Source of the DNA: Desulfotignum sp.
GTDB lineage: Bacteria > Desulfobacterota > Desulfobacteria > Desulfobacterales > Desulfobacteraceae
Direction: 5' to 3'
Length of the DNA stretch: 49,811 nt
Assembly: GCA_011390335.1 (NCBI GenBank)
Contig: JAABSO010000032.1
Coordinates: 1 to 49,811 of the forward strand
A program made the translations under genes and the position numbers. How positions within the stretch are numbered: position 1 is the first letter of the stretch; each line of letters starts with the position of its first letter. This document shows, one piece after another, positions 41,067-49,811 of the stretch. The notes under the pieces were generated by a model. The model was given only the letters and a program-made list of their open reading frames with translations. It made no database searches and was not told the origin of the DNA.

Positions 41067-42347
41067 ATGACCAGCATGAGAAAAATACATTATTTTGACG
41101 GATTTTCCAATGAGAGCGACGACACCATCTTTCATCTGGAAAACGATTTCGGTGCCCACCATTATGAGCGCATCCATGTCGTGGTGCGGCATGCCAAAGG
41201 CTGCTGGCTCACCGATGACAAAGGCAACAAATACCTGGACTGTTTGGCCGCCTATTCTGCAGCCAATCCAGGCCACCACCACCCCACCATCACCAATGCG
41301 GTCATGGATGCCCTGATCGGCAATTACGCATCCGTGCTGTCCAATGTGGTATTTACCGATCCTTTGGGCATCTTCCTGTCCGAGGCGGCAAAATTCGCTC
41401 CCCAGATGGCCCCGCGTTTCGGGAATCACGGCAACAAGGTACTGCCCAAAAACGGCGGGGTGGAATCAGTGGAAACGGCCATCAAAGCCATGCGCTATTA
41501 CGGATTCAAGCAGAAGGGCATCCCGGACGGAAAACAGGAAATCATCGTGTTCAACAACAATTTTCATGGCCGCACCATTTCCGTTGTCTCTTTCTCCTCA
41601 AAGAAAAAGAACTACGAAGGATTCGGCCCCCTGACACCGGGGTTTGTGTCCGTGGAATTCGGCAATATTGAAGCGGTGAAAAACGCCATCACCCCTAACA
41701 CCTGCGGAATTCTAGTGGAACCGTTCCAGGGAGAAGGCGGCATGCTTATTCCGCCCAAAGGGTTTTTGGCCGGGCTGCGCCAGCTGTGCGATGACCACGA
41801 CATGCTGCTGATGGCAGACGAAATCCAGGTGGGCATGGGCAGAACCGGCAAAAAATTCTGCTTTGAACACGAGAACATTGTGCCGGACGGGGTGATCCTG
41901 GGCAAGGCCCTGTCAGGCGGTCTGATCCCGCTGTCGGTGTTCATCACCAATACAAAACTCATGGACATGGTATTCTCCAAAGGATCTGACGGCTCCACCT
42001 TCGGGGGCTATCCTTTGGCATGCGTTGCCGGTACAGCCTCTCTCAAGGTCTTTGAAGAGGAAAAACTGGCGGAACAGGCCGCAAAAAAAGGAAAGATCCT
42101 TAAACAGCGCATCCAGGAGATCGGCGCCCGGTCCCCCCATGTGAAGGAGGTCCGGGGCGAAGGACTGTTCATCGGCATTGAGGTAAAAAACGGCAATGCC
42201 ATGGAGTTCTGCCGCAAACTGCTGAAACTGGGCCTGGTGGTCAATGACAGCCATGGACATACCATCCGCATCTCCCCACCCCTGGTGATAAATGAACAAG
42301 AGATGGATTTCATGGTGGACCGGCTGGAAAAGGCGCTCATTGATTGA
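41067..42347 (+). CDS. rocD: Class III aminotransferase, ornithine aminotransferase-like
   Basis: A PLP-dependent enzyme of 426 residues. Lys280 in ILGKALSGG is the predicted PLP lysine and Asp251 in LMADEIQVGMGRTG its ring-nitrogen partner. CLAAYSAANPGHHHP near residue 60 matches ornithine aminotransferases, which convert ornithine to glutamate semialdehyde. Other omega-amino substrates cannot be excluded. GGAG lies before the ATG. It is in an operon with the TrmB-like gene. Confidence 0.8.
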   Translation: MTSMRKIHYFDGFSNESDDTIFHLENDFGAHHYERIHVVVRHAKGCWLTDDKGNKYLDCLAAYSAANPGHHHPTITNAVMDALIGNYASVLSNVVFTDPLGIFLSEAAKFAPQMAPRFGNHGNKVLPKNGGVESVETAIKAMRYYGFKQKGIPDGKQEIIVFNNNFHGRTISVVSFSSKKKNYEGFGPLTPGFVSVEFGNIEAVKNAITPNTCGILVEPFQGEGGMLIPPKGFLAGLRQLCDDHDMLLMADEIQVGMGRTGKKFCFEHENIVPDGVILGKALSGGLIPLSVFITNTKLMDMVFSKGSDGSTFGGYPLACVAGTASLKVFEEEKLAEQAAKKGKILKQRIQEIGARSPHVKEVRGEGLFIGIEVKNGNAMEFCRKLLKLGLVVNDSHGHTIRISPPLVINEQEMDFMVDRLEKALID

Positions 42348-42366
42348 CCCAATCTGACAATATGTC

Positions 42367-42395
42367 TTGACAACCTGACAGCTTTGTCCTATGGT
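42367..42395 (+). promoter_or_regulatory. Promoter for the GntR-trpBA operon
   Basis: TTGACA (42367-42372), a 17-nt spacer and TATGGT (42390-42395), about 30 nt before the GntR start. A GACA-ATA-TGTC palindrome lies directly upstream and could be a regulator site. Confidence 0.55.
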
Positions 42396-42426
42396 ACCGG
42401 AAAATTGATAACCCAGATGAGGTTCT

Positions 42427-43152
42427 ATGCTCAATCCCAATTCTCCGGTCCCGTTGTACCATCAGCTGGCGGAAATCCTGTCCGAACGAATCCGGTCAGG
42501 ACAATATCTGCCCGGCCAGGCCATCCCCTCTGAAACGGTACTGGCCGGTCAGTACGGCATTGGCAGGCCCACCGTGCGCCAGGCCATGGATCTTCTGGTG
42601 CAAAAAAAACTGGTCCTTCGCAAACGCGGGGCCGGCACCTTTGTGCAGGCCCCGGCCCCCAGCGTGGATCTGTTTTCTCTGGCCGGCACCTCCCAGGCAT
42701 TTTTGACAAAAGGCATCGAAATTGAAAAGATCCCGGTTCGCCCGGTATCCCTGGTGACAATAACCAGTCAACCGGACAATCCCTTTGACGGATCATCCGC
42801 CTATTTTCTGTCCCGGGTGATCCGGGCACAGGAAATACCGGTGCTCAAGGAAGAGATTTATCTGGACCCGGAACTGTTTCGTGGTCTGGACCGCATGGAT
42901 GTCGCTGCAAAATCTTTGTCCCGGGTGGTGGCGGATCTGTATCATCTGGTCCCGGAAAACGGCACCCAGACATTTCGAGTGGCCATACCCGACCCTGACA
43001 CGGCAGCACAGCTGGCCCTTGAACCGGATACCCCCGTGCTCACGGTGCACCGGGAGCTGAATTTTCCCCGTGCCCCCAAAGCCGTGTATGCCGTCCTTTA
43101 CTGCCGAACCGACCGGTTTGCCTTTTCCCAGACCATCGGGAGCCCGGCATGA
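42427..43152 (+). CDS. GntR-family regulator with UTRA domain
   Basis: A 241-residue regulator of the HutC subfamily. The N-terminal winged helix (PLYHQLAEILSERIRSGQYLPGQAIPSE ... GIGRPTVRQAMDLLVQKKLV) is followed by a UTRA ligand-binding domain to the end. It lies directly before trpB (46 bp) in the same direction. Control of trpBA by a GntR protein that senses a small molecule is a plausible inference. Confidence 0.85.
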   Translation: MLNPNSPVPLYHQLAEILSERIRSGQYLPGQAIPSETVLAGQYGIGRPTVRQAMDLLVQKKLVLRKRGAGTFVQAPAPSVDLFSLAGTSQAFLTKGIEIEKIPVRPVSLVTITSQPDNPFDGSSAYFLSRVIRAQEIPVLKEEIYLDPELFRGLDRMDVAAKSLSRVVADLYHLVPENGTQTFRVAIPDPDTAAQLALEPDTPVLTVHRELNFPRAPKAVYAVLYCRTDRFAFSQTIGSPA

Positions 43153-43198
43153 AGATGACCCATTTCTATCACCATTTTGCCCCAAGGAATATCACACC

Positions 43199-44425
43199 AT
43201 GAAACACCGCGGTTATTACGGCCGTTTCGGCGGCGCGTTTCTCCCAGAAATCCTGGTTCCCACCTTTGACGAACTGGCATCTGACTTTGAGAATGCCCGA
43301 AACGATCCTGCCTTCTGGAACCAGTACCAACACCTGATGGCTGAATATTCCGGCCGGCCCACACCGTTGACCTTTGCCGCCAACCTCACCCGGCATTTTG
43401 GGGGCGCAAAAATCTATATCAAGCGCGAGGACCTGAACCACACCGGGGCCCACAAGGCCAACAATGTCATGGGCCAGGGGCTTCTGGTCCAGAAAATGGG
43501 CAAAAAACGGGTGATCGCCGAAACCGGGGCCGGCCAGCACGGGGTGGCCTGTGCCACCATGGCGGCCAGATTCGGGTTTGACTGCACCATCTACATGGGA
43601 GAAAAGGATGTGATGCGCCAGCGACCCAATGTGTTCTGGATGGAACAGCTCGGAGCCCGCGTAGTGCCGGTGACCGACGGCACAAAAATCCTCAAGGATG
43701 CCATCAACCAGGCGTTCCGGGACTGGGTCACCAATATGGACACCACCCACTATGTGCTGGGAACCGCCTGCGGCCCCCACCCTTTCCCTGAAATGGTGGC
43801 CTGGTTTCAATCCATCATCGGTACCGAAGCCAGACAGCAGATCCTGGAACGAGAAGGCCGCCTGCCCCATAAGGTTTATGCCTGTGTGGGCGGCGGCTCC
43901 AATGCCCTGGGCCTGTTTTCCGGTTTTATGGATGATCCGGTGGAGCTGGTGGGGGTGGAGGCCGGCGGCAAAGGCATTGGCACAGGATTTCATGCCGCCC
44001 GCCTGTCTTCTGCCGATGCCTGCCCGGGCATCGCCCAGGGATACAAAACCTTTTTTCTCCAGGATGGCGACGGCCAGATGAAAGAAACCCACTCCATCTC
44101 CGCCGGTCTGGATTATGTGGGGGTATCCCCCATCCTGGCCTACATGCATGAAAACAAAAAAGCCCGGTTTGAAAGTACCACAGACACCGAAGTGGTGGAT
44201 GCCCTGAAACTGACCATGAAGACCGAAGGGATCATCCCGGCCCTGGAATCGGCCCACGCCTTTGCCGGGGGTTTCCGGGAAGCTTCGGCCCTGTCCAGGG
44301 ACCAGGTCATCATCATCAACCAGTCCGGCAGAGGCGACAAGGACATCTTCACCGTGGCCGAGGCCTTGAACGACCCTGAATGGAAAACCTTTATCCAGAA
44401 AAAGGCGGCACAATACCATGCTTGA
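43199..44425 (+). CDS. trpB: Tryptophan synthase beta chain
   Basis: TrpB condenses indole with serine to tryptophan using PLP. The 408-residue protein has the PLP lysine K86 in NHTGAHKANN and the phosphate-binding GGGSNA near residue 231, and it is full length. It starts with MKHRGYYGRFGGAFLPE, typical of TrpB1. AGGA lies about 11 nt upstream. It overlaps trpA by 8 bp. Other trp genes are not in the window. Confidence 0.95.
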   Translation: MKHRGYYGRFGGAFLPEILVPTFDELASDFENARNDPAFWNQYQHLMAEYSGRPTPLTFAANLTRHFGGAKIYIKREDLNHTGAHKANNVMGQGLLVQKMGKKRVIAETGAGQHGVACATMAARFGFDCTIYMGEKDVMRQRPNVFWMEQLGARVVPVTDGTKILKDAINQAFRDWVTNMDTTHYVLGTACGPHPFPEMVAWFQSIIGTEARQQILEREGRLPHKVYACVGGGSNALGLFSGFMDDPVELVGVEAGGKGIGTGFHAARLSSADACPGIAQGYKTFFLQDGDGQMKETHSISAGLDYVGVSPILAYMHENKKARFESTTDTEVVDALKLTMKTEGIIPALESAHAFAGGFREASALSRDQVIIINQSGRGDKDIFTVAEALNDPEWKTFIQKKAAQYHA

Positions 44426-45188
44426 ATCCTATATCCGGGAAAATCGCAAAAAAAAGGAACTGCTGCTCATGACCCATATTGTCATGGGTTACCCCTCTTT
44501 TGAAGACTGCCATGCCATGGTGAGGCAGATGGTGGCAGCAGGCGTGGACCTGATGGAACTGCAGATTCCCTTTTCAGAACCCATGGCAGACGGTCCGGTG
44601 ATTCTGAAGGCCAACCAGACAGCCCTGGAAAACGGCGCCACTGTGGCAAGATGCCTGGCCTTTGCAAAAGATATGGCTGCCCGGTATCCCATCCCTTTTC
44701 TGTTCATGACCTATGCCAATATCCCTTTCAGGTACGGCATGGCAGCGTTTGCAAAAGCCACTGCCGATATCGGCCTGACCGGCACCATTGTACCGGACCT
44801 GCCCATGGAAGAAGGGGCTGAATACATCCAGGTCATGGAGGATAACCACCTGTCGTCCATCCAGATGTTTTCACCCAGCACCAGTGATGCGCGCATGGCA
44901 CAGATTGCATCCGTGGCCTCAGGGTTCATCTACTGCCTGGCCAGAAAAGGGGTGACCGGTGCAAACACGCAGTTTTCCGACGACCTGACCACATATCTGG
45001 CCCGGTGCCGCAGGGCGGCTTCAGTACCGATCGCTGTGGGATTCGGCATCAAGGACAAGGCGGATATGATGTATCTTCGAGAAAAAGCCGATATTGCGGT
45101 AATCGGCTCCGAGACCATCCGGGTGGTGGAAGACCAGGGGGTGAATGCCGTCCGGGAGTTCATTCAGGGCCTGCTGCCCACTGCTTGA
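44418..45188 (+). CDS. trpA: Tryptophan synthase alpha chain
   Basis: TrpA cleaves indole-3-glycerol phosphate to indole, which channels to TrpB. The 256-residue barrel carries the catalytic pair Glu47 and Asp58 in MELQIPFSEPMADGP (usual ELGIPFSDPLADGP). The phosphate site near VPIAVGFGIKDKAD is present. It overlaps trpB by 8 bp, so both are translationally coupled. The unusual LQ and SE variants in the first motif are noted. Confidence 0.92.
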   Translation: MLESYIRENRKKKELLLMTHIVMGYPSFEDCHAMVRQMVAAGVDLMELQIPFSEPMADGPVILKANQTALENGATVARCLAFAKDMAARYPIPFLFMTYANIPFRYGMAAFAKATADIGLTGTIVPDLPMEEGAEYIQVMEDNHLSSIQMFSPSTSDARMAQIASVASGFIYCLARKGVTGANTQFSDDLTTYLARCRRAASVPIAVGFGIKDKADMMYLREKADIAVIGSETIRVVEDQGVNAVREFIQGLLPTA

Positions 45189-45562
45189 AGCGGCATGGTA
45201 GCTATCGAGGATCTCTGGCCTGTGTGGGGCTCTCAGGGACGTTATACGCAGCCAGATTTGCATTGACACAGCAATTGTCACAACCTGTGAAAGTTTTTTT
45301 CTGTCTGGACTGGACTTTTGAGGGTGATTGTGAAATGTATTATTGCGTGAATTATTACAGATACCTTGAGTATCATTGAGGTTTAATGAAATTCAGTATT
45401 GCGCAATAGCTCTAAAACTGATGATGAAACAGGATTACATCCCTTTCCTGTAAAATCCTCTTCATCTAATATGGGAAGATGCTCTTTATCAAGAAAAGTA
45501 TGGAAAATAATGGAAAAGATTCTAGGGAGCTTTTAAACAGGTGTTCTTGACCTGAAGTCTAC
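45189..45562. other. Intergenic region between trpA and the ExeA-like gene
   Basis: This 374-bp convergent gap is AT-rich. It contains an inverted repeat TGACA-N7-TGTCA at 45264-45280. No gene, tRNA or strong terminator was recognised. Confidence 0.45.
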
Positions 45563-47011
45563 CTATTGGTTTTTGACAGAGTTTCTTTTTTCGATAAGCC
45601 AGTCAATGATGGCGTCCGGTTCAGGCTCCTTTAAAGAAACCGGAGACATTTCCGGTGTCATCGATGTGTTTTTTTGGTTTTCAATCGAGTCTTCTGGAAA
45701 CCAGAAGGGTTGTTTTTTTACTAACAAAACGTCCTCAATAAACTCATCCAGGTCTTTGATTCTGTCTTTTCCGGTTTCTGCTGCCGGGTCTTTTTTAGTG
45801 ATGTCCGCTGTCAAGCCAGGGGAGCGGTGTCCCATGGTTTCTGAAGGCAGGGCCGGTGTATATCCAAGACCGATTTCTTTGCCTGGCGGTTTTGGGATTT
45901 TTTTGGCAGCCGGGGCAGATGTTTTTGTCAATATCTGTTCGGCATCATCGGTATTGTAATTATATTGTACCGGGGGGATGGTATGCTCTACCTCGCTTTT
46001 CCAGGATTTAATGCTATCGGGTGGATCGGATGGCATCTTGTTTAAGGCAGAAGGGGTATATCCCAAATAAAACAAGACCAAAAAACACAGACAAATGCCG
46101 GCAGTCGTAGTCAACAATGCACTTTTTTTTGGCGTAATAAACAAACTGCCTTGTTTCATCATATTTTCTGACTGCGGGTTGTCTTTTTTTTGTTCCTGAC
46201 GTTCAGATTTTCCAGCGGGCAGGGATAGTTCCTGTACAACTTGTTTGAAGTTGACTGCATCAACAATTTTCATTCCCTTTGCAAAGGCTTGAATGAGAGC
46301 TTGATCACAGGATATATTAATCAACCGAGGTATACCTTTTGAATAGGTATAACATTCACTAATGGCAGAAACTAAAAATATTTTCCGGTGGGTTCCGGCT
46401 ATTTCAAGTCGTTTGTTGATATAGGCCTTCGTCTCTTCTTCATTTAGCGGTTCAAGCGTGGAATGAATATCTATCTGGTCTTTCCAGGAAGGACCAAGGG
46501 TTGTTTTCAAAACATCCAGAAATTCCAATTGGCCGGCAAGAAGAACGGTCAGAACTCCTTCAAGACCCACTTCGGAAAAAGAAACAATTTCCTTTAAAAA
46601 CCGTTCAGGTATTCTTTGTGCTTCATCCACAATGATCAGTATTTTCTTGCCATTGCTGTGAGCTGTTTCTAAAAAAGAAAAAAATTCAGATGAAAATTTT
46701 TTCCCTTTTTTATAGGACGCTTCAAATCCAAATGCCTGGGCAATGAATTCATAAATATGATTCATTTCAAAACAAGGGTCCACAATTTTAGCGACCTGTG
46801 TGTCTGCATTCAGCGTATGGATTATTTCATTGGTAAGCGTTGTCTTTCCGGTGCCCACATCACCGGTCAATATCATTATCCTCTGTTTATTCGCCAGTCC
46901 TTTTTTTAATATTTCCAGGGCGACGGCATGTTTCTTCCCCAGCCATAAAAATTCATGATCCGAACTGATTTGAAATGGTTTTTTTTCAAGGTTGAAATGT
47001 TGAAGGTACAT
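45563..47011 (-). CDS. ExeA/GspA-like AAA+ ATPase with a membrane segment
   Basis: A 482-residue protein. The N-terminal 270 residues form an ExeA-type AAA+ domain: Walker A GDVGTGKTT at 50-58 and Walker B with D129/E130 in ILIIVDEAQ. A single membrane helix (TTTAGICLCFLVLFYLGYT) lies near residue 310, followed by a Pro-rich periplasmic part without a recognised peptidoglycan-binding domain. Such proteins help assemble type II secretion or related envelope machines. It follows the TAXI gene by 42 bp, but the functional link is unclear. Confidence 0.82.
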   Translation of the reverse strand: MYLQHFNLEKKPFQISSDHEFLWLGKKHAVALEILKKGLANKQRIMILTGDVGTGKTTLTNEIIHTLNADTQVAKIVDPCFEMNHIYEFIAQAFGFEASYKKGKKFSSEFFSFLETAHSNGKKILIIVDEAQRIPERFLKEIVSFSEVGLEGVLTVLLAGQLEFLDVLKTTLGPSWKDQIDIHSTLEPLNEEETKAYINKRLEIAGTHRKIFLVSAISECYTYSKGIPRLINISCDQALIQAFAKGMKIVDAVNFKQVVQELSLPAGKSERQEQKKDNPQSENMMKQGSLFITPKKSALLTTTAGICLCFLVLFYLGYTPSALNKMPSDPPDSIKSWKSEVEHTIPPVQYNYNTDDAEQILTKTSAPAAKKIPKPPGKEIGLGYTPALPSETMGHRSPGLTADITKKDPAAETGKDRIKDLDEFIEDVLLVKKQPFWFPEDSIENQKNTSMTPEMSPVSLKEPEPDAIIDWLIEKRNSVKNQ

Positions 47012-47053
47012 TCACACACTCCACTTTACAGTCAAAACCTCAAAAAAGGATGC

Positions 47054-48022
47054 CTATAATATTTCCTTAATGGCATCAAGCAATGGATTTTTTTCCGTGG
47101 ACGGCACTGTCCCTCCTGGATAGATATTTCGGTATTTTTTAACACAATCGTATTGATCCCATCCCTTGAGGGGATAATCAAGATCAACGCTTTTCCATTT
47201 GGGGTGACCACTTTGCTTCAACCAGTCCAGATTGTCATAGACAATTTTTGCAAATTCTCCCACATTTTCGCAATTGTTTCGCCTGAAATCAAAGGAAACA
47301 AGAACTGCTTTGACAGCAACCGTGTCAACTGATTCAGGCTGCCAGGCATAACTGTTGGCGGGAATCTGTACTACGGGATAAAATTCAGTGATACTTTTAT
47401 TTGCGATGGGTACAAGATGAAGATTTTCGATGCCCGTCACATTTTCCGAAAAGAGTTTGACCGGAAAACCGGCCACATAAACCATGGCGTCAATATTCCC
47501 TTGTTTCAATTCGGACAATGCCTTTTCCGTTCCAAGAGGCACTGTCATTTTGGGTTGTATTCCGGAAACTTCAAATAACAGTTTTGATGTCAGATATGAG
47601 CCACTGCCCTCTTCTCCGATTGCAACGGTTTTCCCTTCCAAATCGTCAAAGGATAGAATCAAGTTTTTTCCTAAAATATGGATTTCTTCATTGTACAAAG
47701 GAAAAACCATTTTTGTTTTCCTTGCAATGTGTTTGAGGGTGGGGTTGGTCTCTATTTTCAGAACAAAGGCCAGTACATCGGACTGGACGATTCCCATCTG
47801 CGTTTTGGGTCGTTTGTAAACCGCATACACATTTTCCACTGATCCATTGGAGTTGTAGACATGGAGATCAAACCCATACTGTTTGACCATTTCCTTCATA
47901 TTCAATCCGAATTGAAAGTAGGTCCCTTTCGTGCTTCCAGTGATGATCCCCAAATCAACTGCAGATGAAATTCCAGACATCACCATCCAAAACAAGATCA
48001 CAAATACAATCCATTTTTTCAT
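47054..48022 (-). CDS. TAXI-family TRAP transporter solute-binding protein
   Basis: A 322-residue periplasmic binding protein with a signal peptide (cleavage near SSA, residue 21). The TAXI motif region GIITGSTKGTYFQFGLNM starts the mature part, and YVAGFPVKLF is in the second lobe. The TRAP membrane subunits are not next to it. Its neighbour is an ExeA-like ATPase, so it may be an orphan sensor or binding protein. Confidence 0.85.
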   Translation of the reverse strand: MKKWIVFVILFWMVMSGISSAVDLGIITGSTKGTYFQFGLNMKEMVKQYGFDLHVYNSNGSVENVYAVYKRPKTQMGIVQSDVLAFVLKIETNPTLKHIARKTKMVFPLYNEEIHILGKNLILSFDDLEGKTVAIGEEGSGSYLTSKLLFEVSGIQPKMTVPLGTEKALSELKQGNIDAMVYVAGFPVKLFSENVTGIENLHLVPIANKSITEFYPVVQIPANSYAWQPESVDTVAVKAVLVSFDFRRNNCENVGEFAKIVYDNLDWLKQSGHPKWKSVDLDYPLKGWDQYDCVKKYRNIYPGGTVPSTEKNPLLDAIKEIL

Positions 48023-48213
48023 TTTTAAAGTCTCCCCCTGATTTTATATAATTAATGCAAAATATAAATTGAGACATCCTCTTTAAATCAATCTTTCAAA
48101 ATGAATAAGGCAAGTATGCAATTTTGGAACAAATCGACTTTCAGGACAATAATATAAGAACTTTCTTGTTGTCAAGAATAGCATGAAAAAAAGATACCGG
48201 CATGTATCGGTTG

Positions 48214-48255
48214 AGGATTGTCGGAAATGCAATATTTTGCATTTCCGACAATCCT
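48214..48255. repeat. Perfect 19-bp inverted repeat, hairpin 1
   Basis: AGGATTGTCGGAAATGCAA (48214-48232), a TATT loop and its exact complement (48237-48255), followed by GTTTTC. It could be a terminator or a mobile palindromic repeat. Confidence 0.75.
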
Positions 48256-48469
48256 GTTTTCCTAAACTATCTGTTCAGGCCGGAAACAGCTGGTATAATT
48301 GTTTCCAACAAAAACCAGCCAAAGCGATTTTTTTAAGGACCGACAAAATGAACCATACCATGGGTGGATGAAAATATCGGTGGGGTAACCAGCCATGAAC
48401 TCTTTCAAAAGCTATAAAATCCCTTGCCTGACAAAGGGTGGGGAGTATTTATTCCCAGTTCTTTTTTTG

Positions 48470-48508
48470 AAAGTATCGGCAATACAAAATTTGTATTGCC
48501 GATACTTT
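48470..48508. repeat. Perfect 19-bp inverted repeat, hairpin 2
   Basis: AAAGTATCGGCAATACAAA (48470-48488), one A, and its exact complement (48490-48508). The arm resembles hairpin 1 in the pattern T-x-TCGG-x-AAT-x-CAA, so the two may be members of one repeat family. Confidence 0.75.
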
Positions 48509-48613
48509 TGGGTGAGGAAATGGAAAAGCGAATTCGGCTGTGGCAAAGATTAAGATGGGCAGATTCCGGATGCCGAAAAACCAGTGCCGGGAGGCATCGG
48601 CAGCCCTTCTGTC

Positions 48614-48889
48614 TTATCCCAGCATCTGAAGAATGACCTCATAAATGTCCTTGCGGTGCCCGATGGCATACACCACCACCCTGGTGTTGACATCATCGAT
48701 CCGGTAGACAACCCGGAAACGTTTCAGCTTCAGGGATCGGAACAGAGCCAGTTCGTTTTGCAACGGCTTGCCAAGATATGGATTTTCATTGAACCCTTTG
48801 AGTCCGGTTTTGATATTTTTCCGGATTTCAGGGTGCAGGCGGGCGAACATGTCAGCCGCAGAAGCCGTCAATTTGATCTGAAATGTCAT
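48614..48889 (-). CDS. RelE/ParE-family toxin
   Basis: A 91-residue basic protein (MTFQIKLTASAADMFARLHP ... FRVVYRIDDVNTRVVVYAIGHRKDIYE) with the RelE/ParE fold. RelE toxins cut mRNA at the ribosome, while ParE inhibits gyrase; the C-terminal RVVYRI and GHRKDIY motifs favour RelE. It overlaps the antitoxin gene by 4 bp, the normal order antitoxin then toxin. Confidence 0.88.
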   Translation of the reverse strand: MTFQIKLTASAADMFARLHPEIRKNIKTGLKGFNENPYLGKPLQNELALFRSLKLKRFRVVYRIDDVNTRVVVYAIGHRKDIYEVILQMLG

Positions 48890-49149
48890 TGCAGATCTTC
48901 CAGATCCATCAGCGGTCTGTCAGAACGAATATCATCCAGGGAACGGCGAATCTGATCCATCATGTCCCGGTCCCCCAGGATGGTCATGGTTTCCTGCATG
49001 GCCTCATATTGATCCATGGACATCAGCACCGCCTTGGGAACCCCGTTCCGGGTGATGGCAACGGTGCTGCCCTCGGTATCGAGCATTCGAATCATGTCCA
49101 GAAATTTTGTTTTTGCCCGAGTGACTGGGATATATGTATCGATCTGCAT
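48886..49149 (-). CDS. Phd/YefM-family antitoxin
   Basis: An 87-residue antitoxin beginning MQIDTYIPVTRAKTKFLDMI, with the Phd/YefM DNA-binding domain (VAITRNGVPKAVLMSMDQYEAM) and an acidic C-terminal tail that binds toxin. AAGGA lies before the ATG at 49149. It likely represses its own operon. Confidence 0.88.
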   Translation of the reverse strand: MQIDTYIPVTRAKTKFLDMIRMLDTEGSTVAITRNGVPKAVLMSMDQYEAMQETMTILGDRDMMDQIRRSLDDIRSDRPLMDLEDLQ

Positions 49150-49217
49150 AGCGTATCCTTGAAAAATGAGTAAAAAATTAATTATGACCATAATAATGAC
49201 TCTTATGGGTTCGGTCA

Positions 49218-49370
49218 ATGTATTTTGTTATCTGGCTGGCTCGTCTGGTGACCCATCTTCCAGGAAGATATGAGCAGACTGTCCGCTACTATGCCTTCTA
49301 TTCGACCAAACCCCGGGGGATGAGAAATGAGGATCTTGACATCATCGAAAAAATATTACGTTATTTTTGA
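49218..49370 (+). pseudogene. Transposase C-terminal remnant (IS91/Y2-like)
   Basis: The frame reads LARLVTHLPGRYEQTVRYYA, then FYSTKPRGMRNEDLDII, and ends in a TGA at 49368-49370. This resembles the QxVRYYGxYS-x-xxRG ending of IS91-type transposases. Only about 50 residues are present, so the element is dead. Confidence 0.55.
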
Positions 49371-49522
49371 TCTTCGGGAGATACCCACAACCATGACCCA
49401 CCGCAAAGAGATTTCTGATTATATACTTGAAAAGGTCTGCGCAAGACCTTCACCCATTTTTGTCACTTTTTTTCCACCTGGGGTCTCTGGACAGTGTGCC
49501 CAAAAACGTAAGTATCTTGGTA

Positions 49523-49810
49523 TTATTTCTCGTGACGCATCCAGCCGGCGGCAAAATTCTTTTTTTTGATCCGAATGCGGGTGTCCATGGCATCATTGTC
49601 AGACTGGTAAAAGGCCTTGAAAAGGGTAGGACCCATCAGACAGGTGATGATGGCCAGCAAAATAATGGCATCCTTGAAAGCCTGGGTGATAAATCCGAAT
49701 TCCAGACCGATTGTGGCCGCCACAATGATGAGGCTCAAACGGGATGTCATGAGCAGACCCACCTGCAGGGAGTTGAGAAAAGACAGCCCGGCGAACACGA
49801 AAAGCAGGCA
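49523..49810 (-). CDS. Kef-type cation/proton antiporter, C-terminal part (cut by window edge)
   Basis: The frame enters from the right edge and ends at 49523. The last 95 residues hold membrane helices (SFLNSLQVGLLMTSRLSLIIVAA and DAIILLAIITCLMGPTLFKA) and a short charged tail. These match the end of the membrane domain of KefB/NhaP-like antiporters. No TrkA domain follows. The upstream part lies outside the window. Confidence 0.7.
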   Translation of the reverse strand, partial: CLLFVFAGLSFLNSLQVGLLMTSRLSLIIVAATIGLEFGFITQAFKDAIILLAIITCLMGPTLFKAFYQSDNDAMDTRIRIKKKNFAAGWMRHEK

Positions 49811-49811
49811 G

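Larger units (their letters stand above)
48023..48613. other. Gene-free region with two large hairpins
   Basis: About 590 bp between the TAXI gene and the toxin gene contain two related perfect inverted repeats (48214-48255 and 48470-48508). No convincing protein gene was found between them. Confidence 0.5.

Noticed and set aside
43169..44419. Minus-strand frame of 416 codons opposite trpB
   Set aside because: It is a shadow of trpB with His/Gly-rich text and no family resemblance.

Overview
The window looks like the chromosome of an anaerobic sulfate-reducing or related Desulfobacterota bacterium, most likely Desulfobacteraceae. This rests on gene content: hgcAB mercury-methylation genes, a fused HisHF, a Mrp/NBP35 ATPase with NifX-like proteins, a multi-subunit Mrp antiporter and TAXI-type TRAP genes. 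No 16S gene is present, so genus is not claimed. No tRNA, rRNA or CRISPR array was seen.

The most striking observation is at 0.5-2.4 kb (minus strand), an arsR-hgcA-hgcB operon. HgcA carries the diagnostic NVWCAAGK cap-helix motif. The hgcB frame reaches an in-frame TGA at codon 73, exactly where HgcB proteins carry an invariant, functionally essential cysteine. It then continues for 22 more codons that encode a normal HgcB C-terminus ending in Cys-Cys, giving 95 residues in total. Just 3' of the TGA is a perfect 7-bp hairpin with a GGUC loop, 17 nt from the UGA, very like the E. coli fdhF SECIS. I read this as a selenocysteine-containing HgcB. A promoter with a palindrome over the predicted start site precedes arsR.

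2.5-5.6 kb (minus): a eukaryote-type HisH-HisF fusion and asnS. 5.7-16.6 kb (plus): a radical SAM protein, ribonuclease G, then the rpmH-rnpA-yidD-yidC-jag-mnmE block and three tightly packed small genes, ending in a PrmA-like methyltransferase. 16.7-22 kb: a secreted nuclease, a histidine-kinase remnant, ssb, Mrp/NBP35, a NifX-like protein with a Gly/Met-rich tail, a CDF transporter fused to a NifX-like domain, and an EamA permease.

22.2-38.2 kb is a monovalent-cation homeostasis region. It holds a two-RCK K+ channel, a tandem UspA protein, a CBS-pair protein, a PII-like protein, two DUF1538 membrane proteins, a thioredoxin with a Cys-rich partner, and a nine-gene Mrp-type antiporter operon on the minus strand. 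The Mrp operon is bracketed by two paralogous ~222-residue proteins of unknown function that share a nearly identical upstream element. Pieces of RCK-channel and perhaps Kef-antiporter genes lie around this region.

38.2-49.8 kb is more mosaic. It has decayed cytochrome and NtrC-type fragments, an OsmC protein, a 191-bp MITE-like inverted repeat, a TrmB-like regulator with an ornithine-type aminotransferase, a GntR regulator with trpBA, an ExeA-like ATPase with a TAXI binding protein, two related perfect hairpins, a Phd/RelE toxin-antitoxin pair, a transposase remnant, and the end of a Kef-type antiporter cut by the window edge.
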